A stretch of 64,000 nt of DNA, from NCBI GenBank assembly GCA_013399875.1, contig VXAZ01000263.1, positions 745,262-809,261 of the forward strand, given 5' to 3'. The stretch comes from Gymnorhina tibicen (taxonomy: Eukaryota; Chordata; Aves; Passeriformes; Artamidae). Each line of letters begins with the position of its first letter. The stretch's first letter is position 1. The translations under genes were made by a program, and so were the position numbers. Positions 63,416-64,000 of the stretch are shown here, one piece after another. The notes under the pieces are model-generated. The model had not been told where the DNA came from and ran no database searches. It saw only the letters and a program-made list of their open reading frames with translations.

Positions 63416-63982
63416 TGTCATGGTTTAACCCCATTTAGCAACGAATACGACCAGCTGCTCACTTGCCCCTCCAGTGGGATGGGGGAAAACATTGGAAGAG
63501 TAAGAGAAAACTTGTGGGTGGAGACAGTTTACAGGTAAAGCAAAGGTTATGCACAAGCAAAGCAAAACAAAGAATTCATTCATCACTTCCCATGGGCAGG
63601 CAGGTGTTCAGTTATTCCCAGGAGAGCACGGCTCCATCACGACTAACAGGGACTTGGGAAAATGAATGCCATCACTCCAAATGTCTCCCCTTCTTCTTCC
63701 CTACACTTTATATGGTGAGCATGATGCCAGACGGTGAGAGATATCCCACTGGTCAGTTGTGGTCAGCTGTCCCATCTGTGTCCCCTCAGAACTCCTCCTT
63801 GTGCACCCTCAGCCTACTCACTGGTGGAGTAAGGAGCAGAAAAGGTCTTGACATAGTGCAAACCCTGCTCATCGGTAAAACACCCCTGTTTTAATAACAC
63901 TGTTTCCAGCATGAAACTAGAACACAGTTCTGTACCAGCTACTGTGAGGAAAATTAACCCCACCCCAGTCAAAACCAGCCCA
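63416..63982 (-). mobile_element. Endogenous retrovirus LTR, near full length, minus strand
   Basis: Read on the minus strand it starts TGGGCTGGTTTTGACTGGGG and follows the same order as the 23.2 kb copy. It then carries the U3 portion that copy has lost, a TATA motif (ATATAAAG, plus-strand 63706-63713), a GGAGTGATGGC block, CACCTGCCTGCCCATGGGAAG, and finally GGGGTTAAACCATGACA. The length of about 567 bases fits a complete LTR. Neither side shows a convincing polypurine tract or primer-binding site, so it is probably a solo LTR, although the right flank is cut 18 bases beyond it. A 4-base GTCA lies on both sides if the left boundary is placed at 63421. The 143-codon frame at 63463-63894 runs antisense through the LTR and is not a gene. 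Confidence 0.92.
63706..63713 (-). promoter_or_regulatory. TATA box of the right-edge LTR
   Basis: ATATAAAG on the minus strand lies in mid-LTR, upstream in sense of the conserved R/U5 blocks, which is where the LTR core promoter is expected. The corresponding region is deleted in the copy at 23218-23530. Confidence 0.6.
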
Positions 63983-64000
63983 GTCATAGAAGAAGTTGTC

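Noticed and set aside
63463..63894. 143-codon plus-strand open frame
   Set aside because: It lies wholly inside the minus-strand LTR and runs antisense to it. LTRs of this family are non-coding here and the peptide has no domain.
63416..63982. 5' or 3' LTR of an intact provirus
   Set aside because: No primer-binding site or polypurine tract adjoins either end within the visible sequence, and no gag/pol/env-like frame is present, so a solo LTR is preferred. The right side is visible for only 18 bases.
1..64000. CRISPR arrays, bacterial operons, phage or plasmid modules
   Set aside because: No regularly spaced repeats with unique spacers, no ribosome-binding sites and no long tightly packed frames. 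All transposon evidence is vertebrate.

Overview
This window looks like a gene-poor, AT-rich stretch of a bird nuclear chromosome. Three things point to a bird. CR1 LINE 3' ends occur in both orientations, ranging from moderately preserved to fossil. Older amniote-type MIR/CORE-SINE-like and L3/CR1-like relics are scattered between them. There are also two copies of one long terminal repeat family that I recognise as abundant in songbird genomes (sense strand beginning TGTGCTGGTTTTGG). No bacterial-style operons, rRNA genes, intact tRNA genes or CRISPR arrays are visible. These family assignments rest on recognised sequence, not on a search.

Layout. At the left edge (about 104-318) there is a plausible last coding exon. 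It has a splice acceptor, 71 codons of low-complexity-free, Ser/Pro-rich sequence and a TGA stop, followed by a possible 3' UTR that carries a MIR-like tail. I cannot name the gene. From about 1 to 23 kb the sequence is non-coding, with two fossil CR1-like pieces, a TTA microsatellite (5550-5610) and a higher-order ATCCC satellite (6696-6825). Between 23 and 35 kb repeats are denser: an internally deleted LTR (23218-23530), an old L3/CR1 element (24817-25341), three CR1 3' ends (28028-28460, 32531-32720, 34012-34519) and two MIR-like relics. A perfect-armed hairpin sits at 30158-30208. From 35 to 63 kb there is almost no recognisable coding sequence, only a tRNA-like A-box/B-box relic, another MIR-like relic, one L3/CR1 scrap and several small palindromes or simple repeats. 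The right edge (63416-63982) is a nearly complete LTR on the minus strand, in the same family as the 23.2 kb copy.

The open frames elsewhere are short, show no recognisable domains, and are what AT-rich non-coding DNA yields by chance. The window is best read as the 3' flank of one gene followed by a gene desert or a very long intron. I found no convincing new multi-gene system. The items most worth a second look are the ATCCC/GGGAT higher-order repeat with G-quadruplex potential, the hairpin at 30.17 kb, the poly(A)-tailed segment at 62.4 kb, the promoter-deleted LTR, and the unassigned exon at the left edge.
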